From Colius striatus (taxonomy: Eukaryota > Chordata > Aves > Coliiformes > Coliidae): 64,000 nt of DNA. The translations under genes were made by a program, and so were the position numbers. Below the pieces are notes generated by a model. That model had not been told where the DNA came from. It was given only the letters and a program-made list of their open reading frames with translations, and ran no database searches. The stretch's first letter is position 1; each line of letters starts with the position of its first letter. Shown here in pieces: positions 61,124 to 64,000 of the stretch. Location of the stretch: the NCBI RefSeq assembly GCF_028858725.1, contig NC_084776.1, positions 6,138,001 to 6,202,000 on the forward strand, given 5' to 3'.

Positions 61124-61330
61124 TTAGCTTAACTGTTGCTGGGTTTTGTAAATGATAAAGTCCTTGCCATTTTTCTCACTGTCGCCAAGCTCATATGAGA
61201 TGTCCTTGCCCTCCTCTGGTGTGCCATGTGTTGACCTGGCATTTGTTGTGACCCCCTTCTCATTGAGATGGGAAATGGGATTCTCTGGTGCACAGGAAAA
61301 TAGAATTGCCTCCGTTTTCTTCTTAAACCA
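61124..61330 (-). CDS. Probable last coding exon of an unidentified - strand gene (partial)
   Basis: After a strong acceptor on the - strand (ttttctgttcctttaacag), the exon encodes 68 residues in phase 0 and ends in TAA at 61126-61124. It opens WFKKK, like the basic stop-transfer flank after a membrane helix, and continues as a hydrophilic tail with ENPISHLNEKG, PEEGKDISYELG and DFIIYKTQQQLS. Codon use looks natural, with GAG, AAG and GGC preferred. A second - strand frame is also open, but it gives a strongly basic, less natural peptide. No gene family was recognised. From human synteny LUC7L3 would be expected on this side, but this tail is not RS-rich and does not look like LUC7L3. Poly(A) signals lie 1.7 kb downstream. 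The rest of the gene must lie to the right. Confidence 0.45.
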   Translation of the reverse strand, partial: WFKKKTEAILFSCAPENPISHLNEKGVTTNARSTHGTPEEGKDISYELGDSEKNGKDFIIYKTQQQLS

Positions 61331-64000
61331 CTGTTAAAGGAACAGAAAACCATTGAGTGCATTCATTAGGCAAAACGAGCCGTCCTCATCTGGAGTCACT
61401 CAGCGGATGGCGGGTTGATTTGCTGGTTTTACTGTGGAAGGGCTCTTGGCAGGAACCAGCCTGCGATGTTCAGCCTCCCATGGCCCATTGAGCTCTGCCT
61501 CGGCAAAGGGGCCCTTCCCGACTCGGCCTCTCGTGCTGTCTGGGCCTGTCGCCACTCACAGCCAGTTCTGCCAACACAAACACAACCCAGCCCCTCTGCA
61601 GGCTGTGACTCATGGCTGCAGGGTGGTAGCCCACTGGCGTTTGCCCTTGCTGGGGGGCAACGGCCACCCACAGCCCCCACTGCTGGGAGCAGCCAGCCTC
61701 AGCTGGAACTCCTGCTCAGCTTAGCCTAAAGCAAGGGCCTCACTCCTCCTCCAGGCAGATGAAAATGTAATGCCTGAGCAGAAAACTATTTTAACCCCCT
61801 GCTCTGTCTCATTTGAGAAAGTAGTGATGTTCCAGTCTGCATGGAAAGCTTATTGTACCTAAAGCTGGTGGCCAGGCGCTTGAGAGGGAACACCACTGCC
61901 CGCTGAAACACAGCTGCCAACTGCTCACCTCAAGCAGTAACGTTGCTTCCAAAGCCACACAGATATCCAGATAACACCATAGGACCTTGGCTTTAGCTTG
62001 CTGTGGACAGCAAAGGGACAAATCTTCCCCTTTGAGCCATGCTCGCTCCCAGGACCCAGGAATCTCAGCATGGATGCCTTAACACGCCCCCTAAGCAGAG
62101 TCTCACGCTGGCCATGAGCTTGGCTGAGCAAGGAGGATTTTTGGCACCTTATGCTGCACCTCTGAACATCAAAGCAAAGGCAAAGGCTGTGCTGGCCACA
62201 TTGGAAGCACATGCATACAAGCAGCGGCAGATTTGGGCTGAAGGTATAATCACAATGACCTGGGTCTTATTTTTGGGGCTGTTCTTCCATTTCCCCACAG
62301 TTAAGACTTTTTGTGAGCATCCATGACTAACAAGTGCTGGTTCTGACTTCTGAAATCAGCCACCTGAGCAGAGAACAGCGTGTAGGGACAGGCTGGGGGA
62401 AGCAGGGGCACGTTGAGAGCAGCGACTGCTCAGCGCCAGGAGCCGCTGTCTGTGTGTGTTCTGCCTCACACGCAGATGCTCAGTAAGCAGAAGTTAATAT
62501 AGTTAGACAAAAGGGCTCAGTTTGGGGGGAGAAAAGAAAAATCAATAATGTCAGGGAGTTTATTACAGGGTTATGGGCCACCTGCTAGAAATCAGCATAA
62601 GGGCTGTGTTAGGCTGTGTTTTGGAGGGAGCTGATGGCGTTGCTCTCAGACGAGGGCAGCGCCAGGATGATTGTTTTATGCCTCGGCAGATGGCTTCTGC
62701 TCGGGGGTTTTATCTTTGAGTGCAGACATACAACTAATCATCATTTGCTTTCTCTTGCTCTGCTAACGTAAGCTGGGCAGGAAGCAATTGCCAGTTTGAT
62801 GATGGTTCATTATGGCGAGGTTTATTCTGTCTGAAACAGCACAGCGAGAGGCAAAGAGGCTACAAAGGAAGATAATCAGTTGGTTATCAGTGAGATACAG
62901 GAAAAGCTGAGCTCAGGAGCTTGTCTCTCACCAGCACATCTCTTTCTATCTCCCTTAGGTATCCCACAAATAATTTAGGGAGGCTATGGAGTTGTTATCT
63001 TTGGATTAGTCAAGATTGCAAAGGTCCAGTGATGGGAATGAGTTCATCCTGCCTTAGAGAAGGAGGGTCTAAGCTCCTTCTCAAATCCCCTTCCATCACC
63101 CTCAACACTGAGAGAGACCTTCTCCATCAGTTCAACTTTGAGTTAGGGAAATCTGAGATCTGTAATGCAACCTGGAAAGCCCAGAAAGAGCAATCTCAGC
63201 CTCAGTGGCACCATGGCAGGGCCAACACTTCCCACATTAGGCCCTCTCAGGTATCTGCCTGTGTGGGGTTACAGCCTGGGCAAGGGTACTGTCACCTGCT
63301 GAGCCTGGGGAAACCCAGCCCACTGCAGCAGAGAGGCTTCAGCACCTCCCTTTGTTGCAAGTTTGGTAAGGAGTGGTTAGCTTAAATAACAGCACTTGAG
63401 GAAACTCTGGCCCTGAATCTATGGTGTGCAAACGGAGATGTTCCCACATCTTGCAGCGCTGCTGTGGCAGTATAAGCCAGAGCATGAAACCTCAGTGTTG
63501 AACCACTGCAGTTGTTGTTGCTCTCGCTGATCTGTACTTTTTCTGCTTGGTTCCAGTTCAGTCTGAATGAAAGCTCAGAAGAAAAGCAAGGCGTGGGCCT
63601 GGTGCACTCAGCACATCTTTCACCAAAGCTGGTGATGTTCCTCCAGGAACGTGAGTTGATTTGGTTCCACACGTACTGCTGTGCAATGCAGTACTAATGC
63701 AAATTATTAAACCCATTGCAGATTCACTTCAGTCTGCAAATTACCCTAATTTAACCTCCATTACTTACTTGTAGTAATTTAAAGCTGGGAAGAAATCACT
63801 TGCTGAGTTTCACACACCAACAGCCATAAAAGGCTGAGTCCCCAGACCCTGCTTCCAGCCCCACACACACCTTTTGTTTGTCAGAAAGCCAATTCCATAT
63901 AGAAATGTCACATTGCTTTTGTTTGTGATGTGATTCAACTTATATAAACTGTAAGGTTTTAACCTCCTGTGCTAACTTAACACCCTCCAGCTGTCACCTT
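61331..64000. other. Right end, possible introns of the unidentified - strand gene
   Basis: Two exon-like segments are discussed in the findings (61929-62000 on -, 63557-63650 on +). I saw no immunoglobulin, transporter or other domain-sized exon. The block at about 62700-62880 looks like a possible conserved non-coding element. Confidence 0.4.

Noticed and set aside
61129-61362. Alternative - strand frame over the unidentified exon (basic, GLRRKRRQ...)
   Set aside because: It crosses the splice acceptor and is strongly basic; the phase-0 WFKKK frame has better codon choice and a natural C-terminus.
62039-62326. 95-codon + strand frame (MLAPRT...)
   Set aside because: Ordinary composition, no supporting acceptor/donor pair and opposite the putative - strand gene; treated as chance.
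1-64000. tRNA, rRNA, CRISPR, operon or prophage features
   Set aside because: No convincing tRNA B box or cloverleaf, no regularly spaced repeats and no prokaryotic gene layout were found by eye.

Overview
This is a vertebrate nuclear window, almost certainly from a bird. Two conserved single-copy genes are recognisable from their translations: TOB1 on the + strand and WFIKKN2 on the - strand. They lie tail to tail, the same relative order I know from human 17q21.33. Four CR1 retroposon 3' ends with ATTCTGTG-type tails fit an avian genome (crocodilians and turtles also carry CR1). No species can be named from the sequence alone. Nothing looks bacterial: there are no operons, CRISPR arrays or prophage.

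Layout. 1-27.9 kb is intergenic, with two same-strand CR1 copies near 4.1 and 6.3 kb, a short CR1 tail at 10.7 kb, an isolated CpG-rich patch with RFX-like and CRE-like sites at 5.2 kb, and an overlapping octamer/AP-1 pair at 15.7 kb. 27.98-29.96 kb is the TOB1 CpG island: a paired CCAAT module, a ZNF143/THAP11-type motif, CRE-like sites, five GC boxes and a TATA box, then non-coding exon 1 (about 28980-29254). Intron 1 opens with a degenerate GC-rich minisatellite. Exon 2 (31945 to about 33918) holds the whole TOB1 reading frame (32082-33068) and an AT-rich 3' UTR. 34-52.4 kb is intergenic with one CR1 copy (47 kb) and a possible spliced short transcript near 43.3 kb. WFIKKN2 occupies about 52.44-57.85 kb on the - strand: TATA box at 57866-57874, coding exon 1 57409-57609, intron 55242-57408, coding exon 2 53730-55241, and possible poly(A) signals near 52.45 kb. 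The predicted protein is 570 aa.

The right end (59.4-64 kb) holds the least explained signal: a - strand open exon (61124-61330) with a strong splice acceptor, natural-looking codon use and a stop codon, followed 1.7 kb downstream by good poly(A) signals (59413-59418). It looks like the last coding exon of a gene whose remainder lies to the right. I could not identify the family.

Functionally, TOB1 is an anti-proliferative adaptor that brings the CCR4-NOT deadenylase to mRNAs and dampens BMP/Smad signalling. WFIKKN2 is a secreted multidomain binder of GDF8/GDF11. Both restrain TGF-beta-family output, but I see no sequence evidence that the neighbours are co-regulated. I found no clearly novel multi-gene system; the best leads are the unidentified terminal exon, the composite TOB1 promoter and several candidate regulatory patches.
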